46,217 bases of DNA from an uncultured Prevotellaceae bacterium (GCA_902776475.1 CACYQD010000024.1:1-46217); one strand, 5' to 3'. Positions 15,241 to 23,874 are shown, counted from the stretch's first letter. The notes: a model not told the origin generated them from the letters alone. Numbers and translations: made by a program.

Positions 15241-17739
15241 ATGGAAAAGTTCAAGAAAATCTTGCCCGACATCATCGCCGTCGTGGCTTTTGCCCTCATT
15301 GCGTTTGCCTATTTCTTTCCTGCCGATATAGAAGGGAGAATCCTTTATCAGCACGATACTTCTGCGGGAAGAGGTGCCGGACAGGAGGCTCTCGAGTATT
15401 ATCAGAAGACAGGTGAGCGAACCCGATGGACAAATGCTACTTTTGGTGGCATGCCGACTTACCAGACCGCTCCTTCTTATAACAGCACCGACGGTTTGGT
15501 GCAGGTCATCAAGGCCTACCATCTCTGGTTGCCGGAGAATGTGTGGTATGTCTTCGTCTATCTGTTAGGCTTCTATATCCTGTTGAGGGCTTTCGACTTC
15601 CGTCAGTCATTGGCTGCGCTGGGAGCTATCGTGTGGGCTTTTTCCAGCTATTTCTTCATCATCATCGCTGCTGGGCATATCTGGAAGGTGTGGGCCCTGG
15701 CCTATCTGCCGCCGTTGATTGCCGGTTTGGTCTTAACTTACAAAGGCAAATATTTCTGGGGATTCCTGCTGACGGCGTTGTTCACGGCTTTCGAGGTGAA
15801 CGCCAATCACGTGCAGATGACCTATTATTATCTGTTTGTCATCGCCTTGATGATCGTGGCTTTCCTTGTGGAGGCTCTCCGTCAAGGACAGTTGGCCCGT
15901 TTCCTGAAGGCTTCTGCCGTATGTGTGGTGGCTGCAGCAATCGGTATCTGCATCAATATCTCCAACCTTTATCACACGTGGCAATACTCCAAGGAGTCGA
16001 TGAGGGGTAAAAGCGAGCTGGTGAAGGAGAACAACGCCAATCAGACCGACAGCGGTCTGGAGCGTGACTACATCACGCAGTGGAGCTATGGCATCGGTGA
16101 GACATGGACTCTGCTGGTGCCCAATGCCAAAGGTGGTGCATCCGTGCCTCTGGCTGCCAATGAGGGAGCCATGAAGAAGGCCAACCCGATGTACTCGAAC
16201 ATCTATGCGCAGATCGGTCAGTATTGGGGTGAACAGCCTGGAACGAGCGGACCCGTATACGTGGGGGCTTTTGTCCTTATGCTTTTCATCTTGGGCTTGT
16301 TTATCGTCAAGGGACCGATGAAATGGGCGCTGTTGGCTGCCACCATCCTCTCCATCATGCTCTCTTGGGGCAAGAATTTCATGGGCCTGACCAACTTCTT
16401 CATCGACTATTTCCCGCTGTATTCCAAATTCCGCACGGTGGCTTCCATCCTCGTCATCGCTGAGTTCACCATCCCCTTGCTGGCCATGATGGCACTGAAG
16501 AAAATCATCGATGAACCGGATTTCCTGAAGAAAAACATCAAATATCTTTATACGAGTTTCGCCCTTACTGGAGGTGCTTGTTTGCTTTTCGCCCTGGCTC
16601 CGTCGTTGTTCTTCTCCGACTTCGTGTCTTCTGCGGAGATGGAAGCTCTGAAGCAGTTCCCTGCCGACCAGCTCAATCCGCTGCTCGACAATCTGCGTGA
16701 GGTGCGTAGGTCTATCTTCACCTCTGACTGTTGGCGCTCTCTCGTGGTCATCGTGGCAGGTACATTGTGCTTGTTGCTGTATCAGGCACGGAAGATCAAG
16801 ACTCCTTATCTGATAGGTGCCCTGATCCTCTTGTGTCTTGTGGATATGTGGACCGTCAATAAGCGTTATCTCTACGATGACATGTTTGTCTCGAAGATGG
16901 TGAAGGAGACCCCGCCGCAGATGACGAGTGCCGATGAGGCTATCCTGCAGGACAAGAGCCTGGATTACAGGGTGCTCAACTTCGCCACCAATACGTTTAA
17001 TGAGAATGAGACCTCGTTCTATCACAAGAGCGTAGGTGGATATCATGCTGCCAAGCTTCGCCGCTATCAGGAGATGATCGAGGCGTATATCATGCCTCAG
17101 ATGCAGGCTGCCATGAAGACGGTGGCTGAGGCTGGAGGCAATTTCGCCGAGGTGAAGGGTGACAGCATCTATCCGGTCATCAATATGCTCAACACCAAGT
17201 ACTTCATCTTCCCGTTGCAGGGAGGCGATGTGACACCGCTTCAGAATCCTTACGCCTACGGCAATGCCTGGTATGTGGACAAAGTGGAGTATGCTGCCAA
17301 TGCTAACGAGGAGATAGACAAAGTCGGTCAATGCGATCTCCGCCATGTGGCTGTTGCAGACAATTCCTTCAAGGCTGTTCTTGGTGAGAGCGTGTCGCAA
17401 GACTCCACGGCCAGGGTGACAATCACTGACTACCAGCCCAACCACCTGACCTATACTGCTGAGTCGGAGAAGGGCGGTGTCATCGTGTTCTCGGAGATCT
17501 ACTATCCGGAGTGGACGGCGACCATTGACGGCAAACCGGCTGAGGTCGGTCGTGTCAACTATATCCTCCGGGCACTCAACGTGCAACCGGGCAAACATGA
17601 GATTGTACTTGACTTCCACCCTTCCTCCGTTGCCAGCACAGAGACGGTGGCCTATGCTGCATTGGCTATTCTCCTGTTGACCCTGATTGGCGGAGCGGTG
17701 ATCAAATGGCGCCGTCGTCAGAATGTGGATAAAGCGTAA
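15241..17739 (+). CDS. YfhO-type multi-pass membrane protein
   Basis: 832 residues. The first two thirds hold about 12 hydrophobic segments, the first at residues 8-28 (IIAVVAFALIAFAYFFP). A soluble region of about 250 residues follows (550-800), and one last membrane helix precedes a basic tail. The loop after helix 1 has WTNATFGGMPTYQ, typical of the YfhO family, which belongs to the wider GT-C glycosyltransferase-like group. In Firmicutes YfhO is linked to glycosylation of lipoteichoic acid; in Bacteroidota the substrate is unknown. The stop lies 6 nt before fkp, so a role in placing sugars, perhaps fucose, on a surface polymer is a fair inference, not proof. Confidence 0.85.
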   Translation: MEKFKKILPDIIAVVAFALIAFAYFFPADIEGRILYQHDTSAGRGAGQEALEYYQKTGERTRWTNATFGGMPTYQTAPSYNSTDGLVQVIKAYHLWLPENVWYVFVYLLGFYILLRAFDFRQSLAALGAIVWAFSSYFFIIIAAGHIWKVWALAYLPPLIAGLVLTYKGKYFWGFLLTALFTAFEVNANHVQMTYYYLFVIALMIVAFLVEALRQGQLARFLKASAVCVVAAAIGICINISNLYHTWQYSKESMRGKSELVKENNANQTDSGLERDYITQWSYGIGETWTLLVPNAKGGASVPLAANEGAMKKANPMYSNIYAQIGQYWGEQPGTSGPVYVGAFVLMLFILGLFIVKGPMKWALLAATILSIMLSWGKNFMGLTNFFIDYFPLYSKFRTVASILVIAEFTIPLLAMMALKKIIDEPDFLKKNIKYLYTSFALTGGACLLFALAPSLFFSDFVSSAEMEALKQFPADQLNPLLDNLREVRRSIFTSDCWRSLVVIVAGTLCLLLYQARKIKTPYLIGALILLCLVDMWTVNKRYLYDDMFVSKMVKETPPQMTSADEAILQDKSLDYRVLNFATNTFNENETSFYHKSVGGYHAAKLRRYQEMIEAYIMPQMQAAMKTVAEAGGNFAEVKGDSIYPVINMLNTKYFIFPLQGGDVTPLQNPYAYGNAWYVDKVEYAANANEEIDKVGQCDLRHVAVADNSFKAVLGESVSQDSTARVTITDYQPNHLTYTAESEKGGVIVFSEIYYPEWTATIDGKPAEVGRVNYILRALNVQPGKHEIVLDFHPSSVASTETVAYAALAILLLTLIGGAVIKWRRRQNVDKA

Positions 17740-17745
17740 GGGGAT

Positions 17746-20586
17746 ATGAGGAAACTGCTTTCGTTGCCGCCCAATCTGGTGGGTTGCTTCCATCAGATCA
17801 CTGGATATGACCCGTCGCAGTGGTTTTGTTCCCATGACCCGATAGACCGAAAACTCGGCAGCGGGGGCGGGTCTGCATGGCTGCTTCGTCAATGTCATGA
17901 GGCGGAACAGCCCGGGAAACCCTTTAAAGAATGGCTGGCCGGGGAGCGCAGGATATTATTGCATGCTGGGGGACAGAGCAGGAGACTGCCGGCTTATGCG
18001 CCCTCAGGCAAGATTCTTACTCCTATACCGGTATTCCGGTGGGAGAGGGGACAGGTGCTCTCCCAGGACTTGCTGTCGCTGCAGATGCCGCTTTTTGAGC
18101 GGATGATGGAGATGGCTCCGCCATCGATGCATACGATGATCGTGAGCGGTGACGTGCTCATCCGCACCACCCAACCGCTTCAGGCCATACCTGAGGCTGA
18201 TGTGGTGTGCTATGGCCTGTGGCTGAGTGATGAGATTGCCACCGGCCATGGTGTCTTCGTGGCTGACAGGAAAGCGCCCTCAACGCTCAAGTGCATGGTG
18301 CAGAAACCTTCGATGGACAGGTTGGCTGATCTCCGCCATGGCCATGTCTATCTCACGGATATCGGAATATGGCTTCTGAGCGACAAGGCTGTCAAGGTGC
18401 TGATGGACAGGAGTACCAGTGGCGATGAGGTGGTCAACTATGACTTGTATGCCACTTTTGGTTGTGCCTTGGGTACGCACCCCACCATCACCGATCCGGA
18501 AATCAATGCGCTTAAAGTGCTGATGATACCGCTCAATGGAGGGGAGTTCTATCATTTCGGAACAAGCCATGAGATCATCTCCTCCACTGTGGAGATTCAG
18601 AACCTCGTCAACGACCAACGGGAGATCATCCATCACTCCAGAAAACCGCAACCGTCTATCTTCGTGCAGAATGCAGAGACCTGGATACCCATAACGACCA
18701 ACAACCGCAACCTGTGGGTAGAAAATAGCTGCATATCCGAGAAATGGACGCTCTCACACGAGAACATCATCACGGGCGTTCCTGAAAACAGCTGGCAGAT
18801 GGAGGTGACTCCCGGCCATTGCATCGACGTCGTGCCGATAGAAGCGTCGCAGTGGGTGGTCAGACCTTATGGATTCCATGATGCTTTCAGGGGTGCTGTG
18901 GATGATGAGACCACTTGTTTCCTCGGACGTCCTTTCCGGCTCTGGGCAGAGGAGAGACACTTGCCGCTCAGCATGGTCGAAGGCGGGCAGGACTTGCAGT
19001 CGGCTAGGATATTCCCCGTGGTTGACAATCTCCATGACATGGGACTGGTCCTCAGATGGATGCTCAACGATCCTCTGCTGGATGGCGGCAGGATGATATG
19101 GATGAACGCTCGGAGAATGTGCGCAGATGAGATTTCTGCCGAGGCCAATTTGGTCAGGTTGACCGAACAAAGAAAGGAGAACCGTGGTAAGAACTGGCCC
19201 TTCCTGGCCAGAAACTATCAGCATAGTATTTTCTACCAGATTGATATGGACAACGCCGCACAGGAGTTTGCTGCTTTCCATATCGCTGAGCCTCATCCGA
19301 TTCCCGAGGATGAACCGCTGTTGACCCGTATCCGCGACGCGATGTTCCGCTCAAGGCTGCGCTCTTTGAAAGGCCTCGATGGGACCGAACAAGAAAGGAA
19401 GGCTTTCGACCTCTTGAGGGACGGCCTGACCGTCGGCGCAAGGAATAATCCGCAATCACCGAAAATGTCGGTCTATGGTGACCAGATTGTCTGGAGCAGG
19501 AGTCCGGTGCGAATCGACATCGCCGGCGGATGGACGGACACACCGCCCTTCTGCCTGATGGAGGGAGGGGATGTGGTCAATCTGGCTATCGAACTCAACG
19601 GCCAGCCTCCCATACAGACCTATGTCAGGCCTTGCCGCGAACGGCATGTCATCCTGAGGAGCATCGATCTGGGGGCTTCGGAGGTCATCGACACTTACGA
19701 ACAATTGGCCGAACTGCATCATGTGGGCAGTCCGTTCTCCATTCCCAAGGCTGCATTGGCTCTGGCGGGGTTCCTTCCTGGTTTTTCTGCTGTCAATTAT
19801 GCCTCGCTGGCCGACCAATTGGAGGATTTCGGCTGTGGCATCGAACTGACCTTGCTTTCTGCTGTACCGGCAGGAAGCGGACTGGGGACAAGCAGCATCC
19901 TCGCTGCGAATGTGTTGGGCGCGCTCAACGACTTCTGTGGACTGGCATGGGACAAGAATGAGATCGGGCACCGGACATTGGTTCTCGAACAACTCCTGAC
20001 CACAGGAGGCGGATGGCAGGACCAGTTTGGCGGCTTGCTACAGGGGGTGAAACTCCTGCAGACCGAGCGTGGATTCTCTCAGTGCCCCGTCACACGATGG
20101 CTGCCTTCAGAAATATACAATCAGCCCGAATACAAGGCATGTCATCTGCTTTTCTATACGGGTATCACCCGCACTGCCAAGAACATCCTGTCGGAAATCG
20201 TGAGACGGATGTTCCTCAACCAGCATGAGCAATTAGCCATCCTCAGGGAGATGAAGCACCATGCCCTGGAGATGTATGAGGCTATTCAGCGCAATGATTT
20301 CGATGCGATGGGAAGAATGGTGAGAAAGACCTGGCGTCAAAACCAGATGATTGACATCGGGACCAACCCCGCCGAGGTGAAAGCGCTCACAGATATGGTG
20401 GATGACCTCTGCCTGGGATATAAATTGCCTGGGGCAGGGGGTGGCGGCTTCCTTTATATGGTGGCCAAAGACCCGGAGGCTGCGGCTAGGATACGGCAAA
20501 TCCTGCTCACCAACAGGCGCAATGCCAATGCGAGATTTGTCGAGATGTCTCTTAGTTCCACGGGTTTACAAGTGAGCAGAAGCTAA
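17746..20586 (+). CDS. fkp: Bifunctional fucokinase / GDP-fucose pyrophosphorylase
   Basis: 946 residues, close to the Bacteroides fragilis Fkp of about 949. The N-terminal half is the fucose-1-phosphate guanylyltransferase, with the nucleotide motif HAGGQSRRLPAYAPSGK at residues 73-89. The middle has repeat-like beta-helix sequence. The C-terminal half is a GHMP kinase: SPVRIDIAGGWTDTPP near 585, the ATP motif VPAGSGLGTSS at 707-717 and PGAGGGGF at 895-902. It turns scavenged L-fucose into GDP-fucose, used to decorate capsule and surface glycoproteins. Probably co-transcribed with the YfhO gene. Its stop codon overlaps the convergent Nudix stop by two bases (sequence CTAA). Confidence 0.95.
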   Translation: MRKLLSLPPNLVGCFHQITGYDPSQWFCSHDPIDRKLGSGGGSAWLLRQCHEAEQPGKPFKEWLAGERRILLHAGGQSRRLPAYAPSGKILTPIPVFRWERGQVLSQDLLSLQMPLFERMMEMAPPSMHTMIVSGDVLIRTTQPLQAIPEADVVCYGLWLSDEIATGHGVFVADRKAPSTLKCMVQKPSMDRLADLRHGHVYLTDIGIWLLSDKAVKVLMDRSTSGDEVVNYDLYATFGCALGTHPTITDPEINALKVLMIPLNGGEFYHFGTSHEIISSTVEIQNLVNDQREIIHHSRKPQPSIFVQNAETWIPITTNNRNLWVENSCISEKWTLSHENIITGVPENSWQMEVTPGHCIDVVPIEASQWVVRPYGFHDAFRGAVDDETTCFLGRPFRLWAEERHLPLSMVEGGQDLQSARIFPVVDNLHDMGLVLRWMLNDPLLDGGRMIWMNARRMCADEISAEANLVRLTEQRKENRGKNWPFLARNYQHSIFYQIDMDNAAQEFAAFHIAEPHPIPEDEPLLTRIRDAMFRSRLRSLKGLDGTEQERKAFDLLRDGLTVGARNNPQSPKMSVYGDQIVWSRSPVRIDIAGGWTDTPPFCLMEGGDVVNLAIELNGQPPIQTYVRPCRERHVILRSIDLGASEVIDTYEQLAELHHVGSPFSIPKAALALAGFLPGFSAVNYASLADQLEDFGCGIELTLLSAVPAGSGLGTSSILAANVLGALNDFCGLAWDKNEIGHRTLVLEQLLTTGGGWQDQFGGLLQGVKLLQTERGFSQCPVTRWLPSEIYNQPEYKACHLLFYTGITRTAKNILSEIVRRMFLNQHEQLAILREMKHHALEMYEAIQRNDFDAMGRMVRKTWRQNQMIDIGTNPAEVKALTDMVDDLCLGYKLPGAGGGGFLYMVAKDPEAAARIRQILLTNRRNANARFVEMSLSSTGLQVSRS

Positions 20587-21029
20587 ATCCTTAACTCATC
20601 AGAAGCAAGCTGCAAGGCCTTTTCTAGTATCTCTCCATGGTCAAAAGCCAATGGGGGCAACTGCTTGAGAGAAAACCATTTAGCTTGGGCTGCATCATCC
20701 TGTCCTTTAACCTCTGCTGTGCCATCTATGATGGTATAATAGGCAACGGTGATTACCCGCTCGCGCGGGTCACGGTCCACCTGGCTGAAGGCACCGATCT
20801 GATGGATGACTTCTAGGGATAATGTTAATCCGGTTTCCTCTTGCAGTTCTCTCAAAGCCGCTTCCTCGGTGGTCTCGTCGATTTCCATGAATCCGCCTGG
20901 AAAGGCCCAGCAACCTTGACAGGGTGGTGATTTACGCTCGATGAGCAGGATTTTCACATCGGATTCACAGCGGGCGAAGACCACGCAATCGGCGGTCACC
21001 GCCGGATGGGGATATTTGTAAGTGTACAT
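20583..21029 (-). CDS. Nudix hydrolase
   Basis: 148 residues. The Nudix box GX5EX7REUXEEXGU is intact at residues 46-68 (Gly46, Glu52, Arg60, Glu61, Glu64, Glu65, Gly67). The sequence around it, CWAFPGGFMEIDETTEEAA, resembles ADP-ribose/8-oxo-dGTP type hydrolases. The substrate is not certain. The start is placed at the ATG at 21029 (MYTYKYPHP): a longer frame would begin with TTG at 21050, but that codon sits inside the -7 promoter box. The gene is convergent with fkp and the stops overlap. Confidence 0.9.
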   Translation of the reverse strand: MYTYKYPHPAVTADCVVFARCESDVKILLIERKSPPCQGCWAFPGGFMEIDETTEEAALRELQEETGLTLSLEVIHQIGAFSQVDRDPRERVITVAYYTIIDGTAEVKGQDDAAQAKWFSLKQLPPLAFDHGEILEKALQLASDELRI

Positions 21030-21047
21030 ATGGGTCTGGTTTTTCTG

Positions 21048-21079
21048 CAAAGATAATGCAAGGCAGGCTGAAAACCAAA
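21048..21079 (-). promoter_or_regulatory. Promoter of the Nudix gene
   Basis: Minus strand: -33 TTTG (21076-21079), 20 bp spacer, -7 box TATCTTTG (21048-21055). It implies a short leader of about 10-12 nt before the ATG at 21029. Confidence 0.75.
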
Positions 21080-21085
21080 TAATCT

Positions 21086-21148
21086 TACCCCAAAAGTGGG
21101 GTATGCCCTAGAAATCGGCCTCATCCTGTCTCCCGACAAAATGAGGCC
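21086..21148 (-). terminator. Hairpins after the BlaR1-like gene
   Basis: Two inverted repeats follow the end of the minus-strand blaR-like gene: GGCCTCAT/ATGAGGCC at 21117-21148 and TACCCC/GGGGTA at 21086-21103. Neither has a long T-run. The second is close to the Nudix -33 box and may instead be a regulatory element. Confidence 0.45.
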
Positions 21149-21209
21149 TGCCTATAACTAACCTTTATGATTTTTCGGAATAAATCCTTTGTGTTCTGAT
21201 GGGATGATG

Positions 21210-22898
21210 CTACTTTGTGGTTACTTTGGTGGTAGCAAGCATGCGATGGATGTATACAGGCATGGCCACTCTGCTTAGGCGGGTGGACTTGTCATTGCCT
21301 TCGAGCTGCATGACGGCACGGTCGGCGCCTTGAAGCACGATGGTCGCTTTCATCCCTCGAGCCTCAATGGTGTCGTTGTGTAAAATTATTTCAGAACTTA
21401 CTCCACCTCCGGAGTACCGATATATTGATGTATCTGGGTCTGGTGTATAGTCAATGCCCATCAACATGTCTCCATTGACCAGCAAGAAAGAGTTGGCTTT
21501 GCCTCCGTTGTCGGATGGATCCAACTGCCATACCCCGTCAAAAGGTTTTTGCCTCTGCTGGTCGGCATCACATGCCAGATGGAATGCTCTCATTATCTCT
21601 GCTGATGGCTTGGCCCTTGACCACTGGTCTGTGATTATTTCTCCCTGTGCCAGGGAGTTGTCGCTGGAAGACTTTTTCCAGTCGCACTGGAATGTGTCAT
21701 CTGATACGAAACGGTATATCAATGGCTCTCCATGGGCGTTTGTCAAGATCTTGTCATGCATTGCAACTTCCTCACCCGAAAAGCCAAAGAAGAAGTTGAT
21801 GCCGTCTATTTTATAAAAATGGGGTGAGAAGAATGTGTCGTGGTTGTAGAACGCATATTGCTTGAATGGAGGATAGAGTTCTTCGTTGGTATTGGCAGGA
21901 CGTGTGAAATCCATTGTCCAGATGCCTTCAAGAGGATGGTGGGAAGACACGAATGAGATTTGTGCACGCGATGCCAATGTTGTGACAAACGCCAAGACCA
22001 GTCCCAGCATGCAAGCTGCCAGACGGAGATAACTCGCCCGGTTTCTTATTCTCTTGTTCATAAATAGAATCCTTTGTTTCAATGATTTGGAACTGAAAGC
22101 CGACTGCACCATCAACCACTGGCTGTTTTGCACACAGACTTTCAGCAGGCTCATTTGATAATCGTGTCTGTCGATACCCTCAGCCAGTACATCAGCATCG
22201 ACTTCCAGTTCCTGCTGCATTTTCATTTCACTGAAAAATTTCCATACGATAGGATTATACCAGTTGACGGCCAACAATATCAGCATCACGCACAATTTGA
22301 TGAAATGATGATGGCTGATATGGCATTTCTCATGTATCAAGACATACTGCCTGACATCGTCGTCGAGTCTGGAAGGCAAAAACACACTTTTGAAAAACGA
22401 GAAGGGGGTTGCACACCGTGTGGAGTATATGCTTACATCGTTCTCGTCTTCCATTTCGAGAATGCTTCCTCTCCGCATCCGCCAATACCATATTATTTGT
22501 ACAAAAAAACTGATTACAACAGCAGCGGCGCCAGCGGCATAGAGCCATATCAGGAGGTTGGAAAACTGATGCAACGGGATGTTGGACCATGCTCTGTCCG
22601 TAGGGGAGATTGCAGTTGGCATGGGTTGACTCGGACCGTCCGTTGTCTCACTTGCTGTGGCAGGCGATTGTGCGGTTTGTGGAGTTGACGGGTTGGCGTG
22701 TATAGGTTTGTCTGTATCTAACACAACAGACAAAGAGGTGAATGAGCAAAGGCTGACAGCCAATACTGCGGTAAAAATGAAGGCTTGAGCCTTTCGGGCA
22801 TGGCATCGCAGGCGGATAATCCAATAATACAGTGCATACAGCACAGCTGCCAGCACAATCCCTTCAAGTGGATGGAAACTCCAGTTCACATCTACCAT
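21210..22898 (-). CDS. BlaR1/MecR1-type M56 membrane metalloprotease
   Basis: 562 residues. About four membrane helices (residues 14-30, 38-58, 115-138, 200-215) surround an M56 peptidase domain. The zinc site is HEKCH (His189, Glu190, His193), with a third-ligand helix QQELEVDADVLA near 230. A further helix at 293-308 leads to a periplasmic part. That part is not a penicillin-binding domain: no SxxK or KTG motif appears. It holds two related blocks, LEGIWTMDF (from about 323) and FDGVWQLDP (from about 453), like the lipocalin-type DUF4488 domains of this phylum. In BlaR1 the protease acts when the sensor binds ligand and relieves the BlaI repressor. It lies 5 nt after the blaI-type gene. The ligand is unknown. 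Confidence 0.88.
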   Translation of the reverse strand: MVDVNWSFHPLEGIVLAAVLYALYYWIIRLRCHARKAQAFIFTAVLAVSLCSFTSLSVVLDTDKPIHANPSTPQTAQSPATASETTDGPSQPMPTAISPTDRAWSNIPLHQFSNLLIWLYAAGAAAVVISFFVQIIWYWRMRRGSILEMEDENDVSIYSTRCATPFSFFKSVFLPSRLDDDVRQYVLIHEKCHISHHHFIKLCVMLILLAVNWYNPIVWKFFSEMKMQQELEVDADVLAEGIDRHDYQMSLLKVCVQNSQWLMVQSAFSSKSLKQRILFMNKRIRNRASYLRLAACMLGLVLAFVTTLASRAQISFVSSHHPLEGIWTMDFTRPANTNEELYPPFKQYAFYNHDTFFSPHFYKIDGINFFFGFSGEEVAMHDKILTNAHGEPLIYRFVSDDTFQCDWKKSSSDNSLAQGEIITDQWSRAKPSAEIMRAFHLACDADQQRQKPFDGVWQLDPSDNGGKANSFLLVNGDMLMGIDYTPDPDTSIYRYSGGGVSSEIILHNDTIEARGMKATIVLQGADRAVMQLEGNDKSTRLSRVAMPVYIHRMLATTKVTTK

Positions 22899-22903
22899 GG
22901 TTG

Positions 22904-23278
22904 TTATTTTTTATGATTGATGATGTCGATGATGTCATTGATCTCCTGCTCACTCAAGTTCTCCTCTTTGGCAAAGAAGGAAACCAGTGACGACAGAGAG
23001 CCTCCAAAAAAGGCGGTTTTCACGTCTGCCATGTAATGGCGCAGGTAATCCTCACGCTTTACAATGGCAATGAAAAGATGGGCCTTACCCTTTTTCACAC
23101 TTTCTACAAACCCTTTGTCCTTGAGTATTTTCAGAAAAGTTAGTAGGGTAGTGGGGGCCGGTTTGGGGTCGGGCAGGCGAGACATGATCTCTGAGGAATA
23201 ACCTTGGCTGTCGGGAAGTCCCCACAAAGCATTCATGACCTGCGTCTCAGATTTGGTGAGTTGTTTTTTGTCTTTCAT
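22904..23278 (-). CDS. BlaI/MecI-type repressor
   Basis: 124 residues, the family's usual length. Residues 5-75 form the winged helix DNA-binding domain (LTKSETQVMNALW, then PAPTTLLTFLKILKDKGFV). The C-terminal 45 residues give the helical dimer region. It probably binds the palindrome TTCTAA-N4-TTAGAA, found three times directly upstream, and represses itself and the protease gene. No beta-lactamase or mecA-like gene is nearby, so its role is probably not beta-lactam resistance. Confidence 0.93.
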   Translation of the reverse strand: MKDKKQLTKSETQVMNALWGLPDSQGYSSEIMSRLPDPKPAPTTLLTFLKILKDKGFVESVKKGKAHLFIAIVKREDYLRHYMADVKTAFFGGSLSSLVSFFAKEENLSEQEINDIIDIINHKK

Positions 23279-23279
23279 G

Positions 23280-23295
23280 TTCTAAATTTTTAGAA
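23280..23295. promoter_or_regulatory. BlaI-type operator, site 1
   Basis: TTCTAA-ATTT-TTAGAA, a perfect 6+6 bp inverted repeat. It lies between the predicted transcription start and the blaI-type start codon (23278). Confidence 0.75.
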
Positions 23296-23303
23296 TTCCT
23301 GCG

Positions 23304-23334
23304 CAAAGATATTCTAATATTTTAGAATGAACAA
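23304..23334 (-). promoter_or_regulatory. Promoter of the BlaI/BlaR1-like operon
   Basis: Minus strand: -7 box TATCTTTG (23304-23311) and a weaker -33 TTG (23332-23334), 20 bp apart. The spacer holds operator site 2, so bound repressor should block RNA polymerase. Confidence 0.75.
23312..23327. promoter_or_regulatory. BlaI-type operator, site 2
   Basis: TTCTAA-TATT-TTAGAA, a perfect inverted repeat inside the promoter spacer. Its centre is 32 bp from site 1 and 30 bp from site 3, about three helical turns each. Confidence 0.8.
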
Positions 23335-23341
23335 GAAAATG

Positions 23342-23357
23342 TTCTAAAACTTTAGAA
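23342..23357. promoter_or_regulatory. BlaI-type operator, site 3
   Basis: TTCTAA-AACT-TTAGAA, a perfect inverted repeat upstream of the -33 element. It might also touch regulation of the plus-strand gene at 23542, although it is about 150 bp from that promoter. Confidence 0.75.
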
Positions 23358-23507
23358 TATTAACATAAATTAATGGTTTTCTGCTCGGGATGAAAGCTCA
23401 TGATGACGGAGTAATGATAAGTATAGAGAGATGGATTTTTACTGTTAAATGATGTTAATTATATAATAAATGGTTTGAAGGGGAGTCTAAGAATCGAAAT
23501 TATTCGC

Positions 23508-23515
23508 TAAATTTG
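23508..23515 (+). promoter_or_regulatory. -7 box of the small secreted protein gene
   Basis: TAAATTTG followed by CAT, matching TAnnTTTG, 27 bases before the start at 23542. No TTTG at the usual -33 position. Confidence 0.5.
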
Positions 23516-23541
23516 CATGTCGACAATAAAAATAAGTGCTT

Positions 23542-23850
23542 ATGACCAATAAAATACTTGCAATTTTGATATCTGCTTTCATGTTCGTAGCCGTGCCTTC
23601 CATAGCATCGGCTGAGAGTATGATTGAGCTGATTGACACGGAGATACAGAACATCTCCCTGTCGCTGACAGAGACGACTTTGCATGTCACCGGAGCCAAT
23701 GGCCAAGTGCTCCACGTCTATAATGTGGCAGGAGTAAGGGTGATGAGCGTCAAGGTGGAAGGACAAGACAAGAAAATCGAACTTAATCTGCCGAAAGGAT
23801 GCTATATCGTCCAGGTGGGCAAAGTGGTCAGAAAGATTTCTATCAAGTAA
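23542..23850 (+). CDS. Small secreted protein with a sorting-tail-like domain
   Basis: 102 residues. A clear signal peptide (residues 1 to about 24, ending PSIASAES) is followed by only about 75 residues. These resemble the C-terminal T9SS sorting domain: VLHVYNVAGVRVMSV, then LNLPKGCYIVQVGKVVRKISIK-like ending. The same pattern (VYNLSGVKV...LPKGVYVVKGKKLIKY) closes the C10 protease in this window. So it looks like a sorting tail with no cargo. The ATG at 23542 is preferred over a GTG at 23536 two codons earlier. A hairpin follows the gene. No function is known to me. Confidence 0.75.
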   Translation: MTNKILAILISAFMFVAVPSIASAESMIELIDTEIQNISLSLTETTLHVTGANGQVLHVYNVAGVRVMSVKVEGQDKKIELNLPKGCYIVQVGKVVRKISIK

Positions 23851-23874
23851 TGCCCTTCGGGGAAATGTCTTACA

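Noticed and set aside
15733-17898. 721-codon frame opposite the YfhO gene
   Set aside because: Long but rich in His, Arg and Gln, with no domain. The plus-strand frame has a clear membrane protein pattern and operon context.
21210-23278. Beta-lactam resistance system
   Set aside because: The sensor part of the BlaR1-like protein lacks penicillin-binding motifs, and no beta-lactamase or altered PBP gene is nearby.
23280-23357. Three regularly spaced repeats as a CRISPR array
   Set aside because: The units are 16 bp palindromes around a promoter, with spacers of 14-16 bp and no cas genes; operators explain them better.
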